This document shows positions 10,153 through 22,654 of a stretch of 64,000 bases of DNA, piece by piece. The translations under genes and the position numbers were made by a program. The notes below the pieces were generated by a model. The model made no database searches. It was not told where the DNA came from and saw only the letters and a list, made by a program, of their open reading frames with translations. Each line of letters begins with the position of its first letter. Position 1 is the stretch's first letter. Source of the DNA: Plantago major (Eukaryota; Streptophyta; Magnoliopsida; Lamiales; Plantaginaceae); contig CM048840.1 of NCBI GenBank assembly GCA_026545765.1, positions 32,616,765 to 32,680,764 of the forward strand, given 5' to 3'.

Positions 10153-10530
10153 TATGTTTTTAGGGTATTTTTTTAAAAAATATATTTCATTGAGTCCGTA
10201 ATGTATTTATTTTTCATTTACTTAATTTTGTTACCTTCTTCTTTCTTTCTTTTTTTTTTTTTTTTGTCCTCATCTTTTCCCGCTTTCCCCCATTTACACA
10301 CGCTGATTTAGAGCTTGAGCTTGCACAACACCAAATGTAGAGCAGCCAATATAGCTCAGTAGCTCACAACTCGGAATTGCTACAACTCCAAAATCTAAGT
10401 TATATATGGGATTTTGAAAAGTTAATTGGATTTACTTACAACTCCACGCTGAGGTGGTTTAAGCCTCTAGAATCGGAGCTGCAACAACCCTTAATTTAAG
10501 ATGAGTTTAATTTTTTTGTATGTGTACTTA

Positions 10531-10821
10531 GGCTCTGTTTAGCAAAACTAACTGATAAGATATCTGATAGCTAATAAGCTAGCTAATAGCTGATTGGGTA
10601 GCTGGTAGCTAATTGGGTAGCTTATCATCTAGTTGATTTTTATAACAATGTTTAGTAAATTAATTAGCTGATAACATAGCTGATTTGTTAAATATGACAT
10701 GTAAAAACAAATCAGCTAGCTTATTTTTAGCTACAAGTTAGGCTTTCACGTAACGAGGTTATTACGAAAATAAACTCATCGAACTGATAAGTTAGTTGAT
10801 AAGCTCGTGCTAAACAGAGTG
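10531..10821. mobile_element. Tourist-like MITE (copy 1)
   Basis: Terminal inverted repeats GGCTCTGTTTAGC at 10531-10543 and GCTAAACAGAGTG at 10809-10821 are flanked by TTA at 10528-10530 and 10822-10824. The interior is rich in AGCTAATAGCTGAT-type words. The same family occurs inside SELO intron 1 at 17553-17782. Confidence 0.8.
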
Positions 10822-11156
10822 TTAGTAACCGCGGACGCACATCAAATGAATATAATTAGCAGAAGGACGGAAGGAGTACATGTCAATAAAAATTGGGCTC
10901 AAATGTAATTGTTAAAATTATAGGGACTTAAATATAATAACAAGATTTATAGGGGTATGAAATGGTATTTACTCATTAAACTATTGACGTTCACGAGTTC
11001 CAGAACATTTTTTTGGGTTTACCATCTGGAAAAAAAAAAAAAAGAGAGCATTCAAGAGGTGTGAGACTGGGCAAAGTAGAGAGAGGAAATACTCCATCTC
11101 ACTCACATATTCACGAATCGATTAATCCAACAAGGAATTCAGTAGCAAGAACAGAA

Positions 11157-14013
11157 ATGTCTGAATTGAACTGTGGAGTTCAATACTGCACAGTAGACAC
11201 AAGCGACGGAGTAAAGCTGAATACAATGATATTCACACCAGATGAAGACCAGGAGCAAGAACCACAGAGCATTAAAACCGATTACACAATCGTTTTGGTT
11301 CACCCGTACTCAATATTAGGTGGGTGTCAAGGCCTTTTGAGGGGAATGGCTACTGGGTTAGCCACCAGAGGCTATAAAGCTGTCACCTTTGACATGAGAG
11401 GTGTCGGCAAGTCAACGGGGAGAGCTTCTCTCACTGGATACAGAGAAGTTCGAGATGTTGTTGCTGTTTGCACCTGGGTTTCCCTTAATCTTTCTTCCAA
11501 TAGGATTCTGCTCGTCGGTTCTTCTGCAGGTACCCCTTTTCTATTTTAGGTCACTCTTTGTATTTTCATGTTTTTTCATTTTTTGTATGTTGTATGAGAT
11601 TTTAGAGATGAATGTGAAAAGGGGGAAATGGAATGTGTGTGGTTAGCAATGAAGGATTTGATTCTGTGGATTAAGTAAGTCTGTTCTTGATTAGATTTTG
11701 TTTGCTTCTTGTTTAGTGGAACTTAATGCTTAGTACTAATTTAGCTGCAACTAGTATTAGTCATTGGCCTTTTGTTTTCACTAGGTTCATTTGAGGAGTA
11801 AGGTCTGGAGCCTACTTGATTAGCTATTGGTTCGTTTTCTTTTCATTTGTAGTGGAATTTTGGAGCAGTTATGAGCTATTTCATTGAGATTATGTCTCTG
11901 GTTATAATGCACTATTAGCCGAGACACATTTATGATTTAAGGTTGCATCGTTTCTGTAACGACAATCAATCCAATTCAACAACAAAATCCCCAATCGACT
12001 ACGAAACAAATGAATCACAATCGAACAGCGATCAAGTAAACAATCACAACACAACGATTTACGTGGTTCGGTGAAAACACACCTACATCCACGGAGATTG
12101 CCAGATTCCACTAAACAAGATCAGAAAACAGATTACAAGGATGAATCAAAACCCGAGTTTCAAGCTTTCGAGCTCCTCTGTTCTTCACCTAACTGTTTCT
12201 ATCTCACTGAAATCAGAAAATTGCTCTACAAGGAAAGAATACAACAATGAATGAATCTCTCTCTCTGCTAAAAACAGTTACAACGCATTATATACTCCTA
12301 ATTTGATCTTCTAAGCTGAGTTCTGTTAGTTGTTGAAGAACATAACTAACTTTCCCTCCTTGTCACCAGAACCAATCAAATTATAACACGTTAGCCAAGC
12401 TTGTCATCACTTGTTGTGTCTCCCGTGTTTCTCCAGTGTGTCCGCAACACCAACACTACACACAAGTATTGATAACACCAGTCTTCAACATTCCTTCATT
12501 CCCAGTGTCTTCAACACACCATATCTTCCTTCTGTAGATATCAAGCTAATCCAAGCTCACAGTTTCTGTTTTCGGACGCATGAAATGTTTCTAACTATGA
12601 TGAAGCCTTTGGAGGTATCTTACCAAGCTAGACTGTGCTGGTTTAATATGGATGTAGTTATCCTCGTGATTGTTAACCACAATCACCTGTGCTATTGGAT
12701 CTCTAGTCATACATGTAAGAAGTGATTGATTGAAGTCTTGTTTCATCTATCTCCTTAGAATTTCAACTCATTCTTACTCTTGTAAAATACATATACTGTG
12801 TCTTTTTTCAGCATTGATATACTATAGGTTAATCTGTTAGTGTGCACGGAAATTTTGACCCAGGTGGCTTTGAAGGACTTTGTTACAATATAGAGATTGA
12901 GAGAAAACTATATTGTATTGATGAATAATCAATTGATCGAAGTAAGTAGTACAAGAAATAGAAAGCAAAGGAATCTTAAATAGACATATAAACTAGCTAC
13001 GTAATCCAACTAGGAAAAAGAAAGTAGGCTGCTATAAAAGATATCTAATACAAAACGTAATAGTATAGAATACTACTTGGACTAGGAGATGATTTCTTCT
13101 TCAAGTTGGAGTTGAGTCTATGTGATTTATCTTGACAGACTTATGCAAGTATATGTTATACGCTCAATTAGTTACATTCAGTTCATGCCCTCAAATTTCT
13201 TATTTTGTATGCCCTGACCTTTGGCTCTACTCTCTTCTAATGAGCTTTCTTTTTCCAAATGATGCTCTTTCACTTGTCTTATCCCCAATTCTGGGTTGAT
13301 GTATCAATGCAACTGGCTCTAGTTATTTAGTGAATAGCCAAATTCCCTAGAGGACAGGACTCTAATTTGTATTCCTAATTGATGTAGCTCATGTTATCTC
13401 ACTCTGCTCCTATGATGCTGGCTTGTTTCAAGCTAAACATGCTCATATAGTTATCATTGCAATCTAGTATGTTTTGTAGTTGCTAGCCTGCGTGTTGTTT
13501 TGATCTGTGAGCTTCTTCTTTGCATTTTGAGCGTAGAGAAGATTGTGAGAATCTTCAGGTCTTGAACAATATAGATGCATGTTGTAGTCTAGAATCTGTC
13601 CTCCTAGCTCCACTGCTCCACACACGTACTTCAACTTTATCAGCTTGCTATAATCGTTTATTAACCATCTCTTTCTATGACCAGGTGCACCAATTGCGGG
13701 TTCTGCAGTTGACAAGACAGAACAAGTCGTGGGTTACGTGAGCTTAGGATACCCATTTGGTTTCATGGCGTCCATTCTCTTTGGACGACATCACAAAGCT
13801 ATCCTCCGATCACCTAAACCAAAACTCTTTGTAATGGGAACTCGCGATGGGTTTACAAGCGTGAAGCAGCTAAAAAACAAGCTTAAATCTGTAGCAGGCC
13901 GTGCTGACACGCATCTAATAGAGGGAGCAGGCCATTTTGAAATGGAGGGGGCTACATATGATGACAAAATGGTTAATTTAATTGTAAAATTTATTGAGTC
14001 ACTGCAAGTGTAA
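11157..14013 (+). CDS. Alpha/beta hydrolase (two exons, 233 aa)
   Basis: Exons 11157-11529 and 13685-14013 join at GCAG/GTGCACC and keep frame. The 233-residue product has an alpha/beta-hydrolase layout: a strand and oxyanion region VLVHPYSILGG (47-56), AVTFDMRGVGKSTG (75-88), a nucleophile elbow GSSAG (121-125, Ser123) that spans the splice junction, an acid loop GTRDG (Asp179) and GAGHFEME (His208). It is shorter than most family members because the lid domain is minimal. The substrate is unknown. There is no signal or transit peptide, so it is probably cytosolic. An in-frame ATG at 11013 would add 48 basic residues with no domain; I prefer 11157. The 2.1-kb intron contains retroelement-like debris. 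Confidence 0.85.
12040..12560. repeat. Possible LTR-retroelement debris in hydrolase intron
   Basis: TTTACGTGGTTCGGTGAAAA followed by CCTACATCCACGG resembles a segment seen in many plant copia-type LTRs. The flanks contain CAACAC-rich text. I could not define LTR ends, a primer-binding site or a target duplication. Confidence 0.3.
12891..13190 (-). repeat. Possible solo copia-type LTR fragment in hydrolase intron
   Basis: The plus strand begins TGTTACAATATAGAGATTG and contains ATTGTATTGATGAATAATC. In reverse this resembles the 3' end of copia LTRs (AATACAATATAG..AACA). The other end and the target duplication are not recognisable. Confidence 0.3.
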
Positions 14014-15160
14014 CTGTCTTTTTTTGATAGATGAGTAAAGTTTGATTTTCATTCATTCTCTGATCTCCAGTGTTTCAATGAGTTTGGTATTTGTGTTCTG
14101 GTTGCTATTTGCAGTGAGAAATTATGTGCAGTTTGTGTTCTGAATAATGTTTTGAAGGCAAGGTTGAATTTATATGGACTGATGATGGCGCTCACTTGAC
14201 CGCGCGAAACCATTGTGGTGTTCGGTGTTTTTAACTATGTTTTGTTGATTTAAACCGGCTGCCAAACAATCACGTAGCACCCACAAACTGAGTAACTGAC
14301 CAGAGAAACACCACTCGCATCTCTAATGATCTGTGGGTTTCTAACATTAATTAATTTGCACGCAATGTTTTATCATGAACACCCATTGAGGCCTTCAAAC
14401 ATGAACTTACACAGGTCAAAACAAAGAAAAGGTATCTTAATGTGGCGAAGTAATTACCCTCGATTTGTATACCCGAAACTCTGATTCCAATCAAATTCTC
14501 TTTTTAACAAGAGCTAGAGTAAATTAACTGTGCATCACAGATTGTTTGTGACTTTGTATGGAAACCATACGAGAATTCACCTTGTCTCGATTCTGTTTAA
14601 GATACATACCAAGCCACAACGGACAAACATCTATAATTAACCCGCGACGTGTAAGATTAACACAATTCCAATCAATTGATATACTACTATCAGTGCCGGC
14701 CAACCAACTTCGGTAAATGGCGAATCAACCCCTTCATTACAAGAACTAAGAAATTATAACTTCAACCCAACTTTAAAATATATTACAAACCAATGTCATA
14801 CTTCTAAAAGATATTACTATAATTTTTCCGATTTCATAATTTTTTTTGCATAAGCACCATCTTTCCAAATGTGCCACCGGGTGAAACAGGTTACAAAAAT
14901 GGCTCTTGTCAAACTAAAATTGTTCGGACGTCGGGTAATTCAAGTCCAGGCCGATAATTCATACGAGGCCATATGGTTTTATTGAAATAGTCATCTACTA
15001 CGACAATGTGCATATCTAGGCCCTTCTTGACTATCAACTTATGTTTGTATATGATACACCTTATGTTTTTTATAACATTCAAATATAATTTAACCCACAA
15101 TATTTGTTCCTACATTTATCAAGACGACAAGAATCTGCATGGCATGTCTTCTCAGTGTTA
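14014..15160. other. Intergenic, no gene seen
   Basis: The 3' flank of the hydrolase gene is followed by AT-rich sequence with short frames lacking motifs. I find no RNA gene or terminal repeats that I can support. Confidence 0.5.
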
Positions 15161-15682
15161 GACTGGCTGTTTGGGAGCCAATTTTAAAAGTGTAATGTCT
15201 ATTAAAGTATACTTTAGGAATTTTAACCTTTGGTTCTCCATTTTAATTGAGATGGATGCAAATTGAGTTCTGTAACTCTTCTCATTCTCATCCATTCTCT
15301 CTCTAGCCATAGCCACCTGCCGTTTCCTATCAATCTTGTCTTGTCTTGTCTCACCTCTCAACTCTTTTCTCCATTGTGTTTCTGTTTTCTCTCTACAACA
15401 AACCAACAAAAATTAGTGTGTTAACTTTAATTGATGAAATTTTAACTGAGCTATAACTGATAAATATTAACTAAATTTTAACTGAGTCGTGAAATTTGTA
15501 TTTGATATAGAATTAAAAGTGTATATATGTTTTTGTAGGTTTGTTATGTAAGTTTTGAGTTAATTGAGTTGTGTCTCAATTATAAAATTGCAATGTTATC
15601 ACAATTATAATGGGATGACCAAATACAGAAGTAAGTCCCGACTCAATTAAAATGAGACGTAAATTTTATCCCAAACAGTCCG
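15161..15682. mobile_element. TTA-flanked MITE, family shared with 50.8 kb
   Basis: The ends GACTGGCTGTTTGGGA (15161-15176) and TCCCAAACAGTCCG (15669-15682) are imperfect inverted repeats flanked by TTA at 15158-15160 and 15683-15685. The right half (about 15420-15680) aligns with 50820-51086, sharing CAATTATAAAATTGCAATGTT and GTCCGAGTCAATTAAAA-like text. It has no coding capacity. Confidence 0.7.
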
Positions 15683-16990
15683 TTAAAAACTCAAATAATT
15701 AATAAAACATAAAATGATGACAAAAGTTGTACTTTTACTGGCAAGTGTTTCATTTATCTGTAAATTTAATTTATTTATATTATTTGTAGGGTATGTGACA
15801 ACTTTCTTTTTTTATTAATATATGAAGTTTTGTGAAGTGGCTAAAATTGTATGTGTGAAATTTATTATGGGACCAAATGAGTCGAGCTCAAAAATGAACT
15901 TATTTTGTTACCAGTCGAGCCGAGCTCAAGCAAGAGAGACTCTACTTGACTTGATAAACAACACTATGTGGGATGGAGGGAGTATTAAATTTTAAAGTTT
16001 AATTGTGAAAAACCTTGTATGTTGGGGCTGGTAGCACGAATGTGTACGTTTTGTTAATAAGTGATTAACGTTTTTAAACTTCTATCAATCAAAATGTTAT
16101 ATATCATTTTGCTTCAAAATCTTTTAACTACACATAGGGTTTTCATTTTGAGATTTGGAAACTAGATAAAATATATATCATTATTTATTATATTTTCATA
16201 TATTTACGTTAAAGTGTTCATCATACATTATATCATAACATCAAGAAACCAACAATATCTAAATAAATTTCATATTTCAACTAAACTTACACATTTTTCA
16301 ACAAAGTCCCAAAAAATAATCAAATTCAAATAATTTAACTGCCTTAAAAATTATTTATCAAATCATACTTTATTCAATCTCAATATACATCATTTCATTC
16401 TTACACACTCCTACACAACCTATTTTAAACATTCAATTCAACCCTATATTAATTACAATCCACTACTAAACACTAAATTTCAAAACTCTGTTTAAATCTA
16501 GTTACTATTCACAAACTCTATTTTTTCGAAACATTGCTAAAATTCAGTTTTACAATCCACTCCCAAACAGTCCGAGACTCTTTTGATGAGGTCCAACTCC
16601 ATTTTTTGCGACGTAAGGCGAAGAGCTTAGTTGGATTATTGGCAAAAAAAGAAGTGTGTGTGTAATATTTCCAGTCATATAAATAGTACGTTTGGTTTGT
16701 ATAGTAAGTTTGATCTATATATATCGGATATGTTCGTGTGACCTTGATGTCGTGTTTTGGATTGACATGTATAAGGTGATTTCGAGGTCGGTATCTGGGT
16801 CGTGGTCCCATCCAACGCCAATGCTATACATTTTCAACAAATAATAAAATGAATATTGGTTATATTGGAAAAAAATGTTATCTTATATTTTTGGAGCATG
16901 ATGAAAAGAAAAGAAATAGAGATGCATATAAATAGAATAAAGGAGTAATGGAAGTAGTAGAATGTAAAAGGCAAAAGCAAGGGAGACAAA
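15683..16990. other. Intergenic, no gene seen
   Basis: The sequence is AT-rich. Isolated repeat ends occur: a Stowaway-like GGATGGAGGGAGTA near 15968-15981 and CCCAAACAGTCCGAGAC near 16562-16578, which resembles the MITE terminus at 15671. No complete element or gene could be delimited before SELO. Confidence 0.45.
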
Positions 16991-19900
16991 ATGCTTTCCC
17001 ATATTTCGGCATCACTACTCTCTCACACCTCCTCCTCCTTCTTCCCCTCTCTCAACGCCACAACCGCCTTCTCTCTCCGAGCAACCTCTCTCCACATCCC
17101 CAAATTCCGATTTCGCCCCTCAACACCTCTCAAATCACACATACGCCACTCTTCATCCGCCATGGACGGACCTCTTTCCGCCGCCTCTGTTGCGTCCATT
17201 TCCGACGGGTTGAAAAATCAATCGCTACAGAACAGTGCCAAGGACGATGAGATTACTGTCAATAGTAGTGCGAACAGTGAAATTAGTCAAAATAGGGTTA
17301 GGTTGAAGCTGGAAGAGCTCAAGTGGGATAATTCGTTCGTACGTGAGCTGCCTGGTGATCCAAGAACCGATTCAACTCCCAGACAGGTTTATTTTATGCT
17401 CTACTTTGACTATTTTTTTGTTTTTGAAATCTACTCGAGTTTGATTGTTTCACATTGGCTTGTTGCATATTTCCAGAACATTATCAGTTTGTGTTGTGAT
17501 ATAGATTTTCAGTAGCGTTTTCGTCTTTGATTGTGGCTGGCCGGAGTTACTTAGGCTTTGTTAAGCATTAGCTTATCAGCTCGATGAACTCATTTTCGTA
17601 ATAAGAATGTTACGATCTGATAAGCTTCTCGAGGAAGCTTGATTCTAGCTGATTTGCTTTTATATACTATATTTAGCAAATGCTCATCACTTAATTGATT
17701 TATTAAACACCTCAAACAAAATAAATTAGCTCATCAGGTTCCCAATCAGCTAGCTTATCAACTAATTTTGCTAAACATAGTCTTACACTAGTGTCTAGGC
17801 AGTACCGTAGTAGAATGAGGGACTTTCACTGCTACTTTTGTGGAAAAGGGGAAATGGAGGAATTTATAATGTTTATATATTTGTAGACTTTAAGTGCCTT
17901 TCTGTTATCAGAGTTATCCCTTTAGTTGCTAGGTAATACTGCTATGTATTTGCATTTTGGATTTTGTAGATTATTTATCATTGGAGATTCTAAGGTCTCT
18001 ATGTTGATTGTATGCTTGCACTATGTGTAGGTATTGCATGCTTGTTATAGTAAAGTTAATCCGTCTGTTGAGGTGGAGGACCCTCAGCTTGTTGCCTGGT
18101 CCAGTTCTGTTGCTGACTTACTTGATTTGGATCCTAAAGAGTAAGTTGTGTGTACTGTCTTCCTTAGCAGATGTGCCTCTATTGGTTAAAGCTATTCAGT
18201 CTGTTGAACTCTTTAGATTGCGTGTTTTCTTATGATATTTCTGATGTGTTGACAATCTCAGATTTGAGAGGCCTGATTTTCCTCTTATATTCTCCGGGGC
18301 GTCAACCTTAGTTGGGATGTGAGTGTCATTTCCTTTTTTTTTCCTATCTATTCTTTATGCACCTGTGATGAATCTCTCTGACATGACTATGCCTATTGTG
18401 TTTTTGTATTATTGGCCTAATGTAGGGAGTCTTATGCTCAATGCTACGGAGGACATCAGTTTGGAACATGGGCTGGCCAGTTGGGTGATGGTCGAGCTAT
18501 TACTCTGGGAGAGGTACTAAACTCAAAGTCTCAGAGGTGGGAATTACAGCTGAAGGGTGCTGGAAAGACCCCGTACAGTCGGTTCGCAGATGGTCTTGCA
18601 GTCTTGCGTAGTAGCATCCGGGAGTTCCTTTGCAGTGAGGCAATGCACAGTCTAGGGATCCCTACGACACGTGCACTATGTTTAGTGACAACTGGGAAAT
18701 ATGTTACCCGAGACATGTTTTACGAGTATGTTTTCTCACTCTAATTCTAATTTATACATTGTTTAGATTCTGGCATCTTTCAAATTTTTTGCTCATATGC
18801 TAGATGAAAAAATGGTAGTCAGTTCTGAAGGTCACCCAAGTTCTTTTAGGACCCGTAGGGACTTGTGGTTATGTGTAATAGAATTTTTATGTTACCAGAG
18901 CCTTCTTTCATGGCTATGTTTCCAAAGCATATCCAGACTTATGGTTCTGATGCCATATGATAGCTTAAATACAAATATACAACAGTTTGTTATATGCTAG
19001 ATGGGATATGGAAACTGTATCTAGTTCTCTAGACTATTTTGAGTTTTCATACCAGCCTGTTGGGACTTCTGATCCAATAATGTACTTCCTCCATCCCACA
19101 AAAGCTTGCTCACTTTCTTTTAACTCCTTATACTATTTTCTTCTTCTAGTAAATATTTTCTCTCTCATGATTTAAGACCCAATTACTATTTTTATTCATT
19201 ATTCATTTATACTCTCTCATTCATTGCACACATTCCTTCAAAAAACACCCAAAATTTTGAGCAAACTCTAGTGGGACGGATGAAGCATCTCCCTATTCTT
19301 TTCTTTTTACCTATTCTCTTTTCGTGAACATTTGGTGTGAAATATAAAAACACGTTTTGAACACTGGCTCCTCGAAAACTGTTAGTGTTGCATTTTAGGC
19401 ATTATTAACTTTTATATTGACCTGTGTACATTTCCCTGCAGTGGCAATCCAAAGGATGAGCCAGGTGCAATTGTGTGTAGAGTTTCTCCATCCTTTATAC
19501 GGTTTGGTTCATACCAGATACATGCTTCAAGGGGAAAGGATGATATTGGCCTTATTCGTACTTTGGCTGATTATTGCATCAAACATCACTTCCCCCATTT
19601 AGAGAACCTCAGCAGAAGTGACAGTTTATCTTTTAGCACTGGAGGTGGAGACGATTCAGCTGTGGATTTAACTTCAAACAAATATGCTGGTAAGTAATTG
19701 TTCCGGGAAGTTAGCTAGCTTTAAGTTATGCATTGCAGTTTTTAGTTAGAAAAGGGTATTGCCGAGTCATAAGTGCAATTAATACTTCACAGTTCTCCTG
19801 GTGCTATGCTCAACTGATATTTGCTCTTGCGTAGTCGTCCCTTAGTCTAATTTATGGCTGAGTTATCAATTCACGAGTCAGAGCTGTAGTCTTGCAGGCG

Positions 19901-22654
19901 AGATACATCACGCCATTCTTGCAATTATACTTTCTCATCATCAGACCAAGCAATAGATCATCAGTATCAAGGTTGTCAATCGCAAATCGCGTCGCGTCGT
20001 GCTAGGCCCAAAAAACCGGGATCGCGGTCGCGGTCGCGGGCGGGATAGCGAAGGAAAAAAAAAACGCAAAATTTATAAAAAAATATATAGGATGAGTTAA
20101 AATTAGTGTAAAGACAAGCAAAGTAAACTAAGAAATAAATAAGTCTCATACATAACATAAGTCATAATGTCATAACACAAGCAAGTCTCATACATAACAT
20201 GATAACACAAAGCAAAGTCATAAACGAAAGTCGAAACACACACAAAAGCAAGCAAATAGTTGGCCTTTGTTCCTTAAGTGGGGGGTAAAATTGGAATTTT
20301 ACCCCCCAAATGACGCCCTAGGGCGAATTTAACCGTCCCGGGCTATCGCGCCCGGGACGGGATCTGAGATCGCGGGCTGTCGCGGGCGCGACAGCCCGCG
20401 ATAGTAACCTGTCCCGCTACAGCTCGTTCTCGGGCGCAGATCTTCAATATCTTCATAAAAATAATATACTCTGTATTATGTTGTTAAGTGGTTGTTTTAT
20501 TTAAAGAGATGCCTGTAATTGTTGTGATTAGCCAACTGAGGAGAAATCCCAACTATCTCCATCTCCTCTTTGATACCATAAGTTTTTTAACTCTCAGTTT
20601 GGTAATGTAACTGTTTTTTTTTTTTTTTTTTTTATTCGAAAAATATTCACATTACTTACCTGACTAGAAGAGACGGACAAACATTATGGTTATAGGATTA
20701 TAACCACAAACATTAGACTTTACTAAGAACATTGGTGTTTTACATAAACATAAAAAATGTATTTTTGTTAAATAATAGTTGTTGTTTTATGTTAACACAC
20801 CGATGTTCACAACTTCACATTTCAAAGAGTTATGATACAAAAGAAAATCCAATGACAACATGTAAAATGTTCACTGATAAAACAGTGATTTTGCTTAAAA
20901 CATTATAGTTTTACCTAAGAACACCGGCCCCTCCCTTTTTAAGTTAAAAAGGACCGTTCCCGCAAGACTTTGTGAGTCAGGAATTGAGGGGAAAAAACAC
21001 ATGAAGATAAAAACAAAACTGGTGCTGTAAAACTAAAATCAAGAAAGAAACTAATCATGCCTCTCCATAATAGTTCTCACTTCTCCCTGCCACCGCACTT
21101 CTCTTCCCAACAAAATTATATCAGAATTCAACTACATCTCGTAATACAAGATTGCTTTTTAATTTTATATGTTTCTTTTCTGTCGTGAACTTAGGATGAG
21201 AATTAATTTGAATTGCATCTGAATTTGTCAATTTGGGGCAAATTTGTCACACCTAATTCTTTAATTAGTGAGTACTCAGGTGGTGTTTCGATCGATGGTA
21301 CCGAAATTATAATTTTAGAAAGTTACAATATCAAAACTGGGAGTGACAAACTTATGGTAGCAAATGTGGAGGGGGGATAGTTACGACTTACGATACCAAA
21401 AGTGCAATTTCTTCGCCAACTGGCAACTGAGACCTGTAGGCATATACTCCATCTTAGAAAGTCAGCCTGTATCATGTTTTTCATTTCCGGGTTCATTTAT
21501 TTGGCACAAGAAGTTTTAGCCCTTGTTAAATAGTAAGTTTTTTTTGCTGTTGTTGGATTGATCAGCTTGGGCCGTGGAAGTTGCTGAGCGCACAGCCTCC
21601 TTAGTTGCACAATGGCAGGGGGTTGGGTTCACCCATGGAGTACTCAATACAGATAACATGAGTGTGTTGGGAGTCACTATTGATTATGGTCCCTTTGGAT
21701 TCTTGGATGCATTTGATCCCAGTTTCACCCCAAATACTACTGACCTTCCAGGCCGAAGGTACTGTTTTGCAAATCAACCTGACATAGGCTTGTGGAACAT
21801 AGCTCAGTTCGCCACAACTCTTTCTGCTGCTGAGTTAATAAATGACAAGGAGGCAAACTATGCCATGGAGAGGTACTTTTACTGATTTATTTCTTCTATA
21901 TGATTCTGCTGTTTGATTGTCCTTGACTAATATTCTCTGATTGTTAGATACGGTACAAAATTCATGGACGATTATCAAGTTATAATGACCAAGAAACTCG
22001 GTCTACCAAAGTACAGTAAGCAGTTGATTGGTGGACTTCTTAAGAACATGGCTGTCGATAAAGTTGACTATACGAATTTCTTTCGGTTGCTTTCAAATAT
22101 CCAAGTTGATGCCACCGTCCCTGAAGATGAATTATTGGTACCCCTTAAGGCTGCACTGTTGGATATTGGGAAAGAGCGCAAAGATGCATGGACTGCCTGG
22201 GTCAAATCATACTTAGAAGAGGTACTTGTCGAATTTGTTGACTTCCTTTTTGTCTTCTGCTACTGCTTTTCTCAAATAAGTTCATCTTAAGCCTACTGCA
22301 CTGAGTACCCAATCATAAATTTTTGGCTCAAATATTTTGGAAATTAGAAATTTAGAATTAGCACAACTTGATCACCCTGTATATTTTTGGTGCATACAGC
22401 TTTCAGCCAGTGGCATTTCGGACAAGGAGAGAAAAGCTTCAATGGACTCTGTAAATCCTAAGTACATTCTTAGGAACTACTTGTGTCAAAGTGCCATTGA
22501 TGCAGCAGAAGTTGGCAATTTTGAAGAGGTACGTCGACTCCTGAAGGTTATGGAACGTCCATATGATGAGCAACCCGGAATGGAAATATATGCACGCTTG
22601 CCCCCTGCCTGGGCTTATCGTCCCGGTGTTTGCATGCTCTCTTGCTCTTCTTAA
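16991..22654 (+). CDS. SELO: SelO-type protein adenylyltransferase (SELO homologue), Cys form
   Basis: Eight exons join in frame to 648 residues: 16991-17386, 18031-18140, 18262-18318, 18426-18725, 19442-19689, 21566-21872, 21948-22221, 22400-22654. The N-terminus ([16 protein letters not shown]) is serine-rich and basic, like an organelle transit peptide. The core has SelO hallmarks: [21 protein letters not shown], then [18 protein letters not shown] with the ATP-binding lysine, and later [25 protein letters not shown] with the metal-binding N and D residues. SelO is a pseudokinase that binds ATP inverted and transfers AMP to target proteins, mainly in mitochondria. The end is LSCSS; cysteine sits where animal SelO has selenocysteine. 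Introns host several MITEs. All junctions are GT-AG. Confidence 0.93.
17553..17782. mobile_element. Tourist-like MITE (copy 2) in SELO intron 1
   Basis: The ends GGCTTTGTTAAGC and GCTAAACATAGTC lie at 17553-17565 and 17770-17782, with TTA at 17550-17552 and 17783-17785. Interior AGCTTATCAGCTCGATGAAC and GCTAGCTTATCAACTAATTT match the copy at 10531-10821 in reverse. Confidence 0.8.
19085..19285. mobile_element. Stowaway-like MITE in SELO intron 4
   Basis: CTTCCTCCATCCCACAAAAG at 19085 and, at the other end, GTGGGACGGATGAAG (19271-19285) form an imperfect TIR with GCTTGCTCAC/GAGCAAACTC just inside. TA precedes the left end; CA follows the right end, a probable mutated duplication. Confidence 0.7.
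19976..20430. repeat. GC-rich palindromic insertion in SELO intron 5
   Basis: The block contrasts sharply with the AT-rich intron. It begins with GCGGTCGCGGTCGCGGGCGGG-type text near 20015-20045 and ends with stacked palindromes. The largest, 20369-20402, has 16-bp perfect arms (ATCGCGGGCTGTCGCG) around a 2-bp centre. A second, at about 20331-20357, is built on CCCGGGC/GCCCGGG. The middle is AT-rich with repeated CATAACATAAGTCATAA text. It is probably a small DNA transposon of unidentified family; I could not pair outer ends with a target duplication. Confidence 0.55.

Noticed and set aside
10828..10879. GGACGGAAGGAGTA, a Stowaway-like end
   Set aside because: No partner terminus or aligned interior was found, so I did not call an element.
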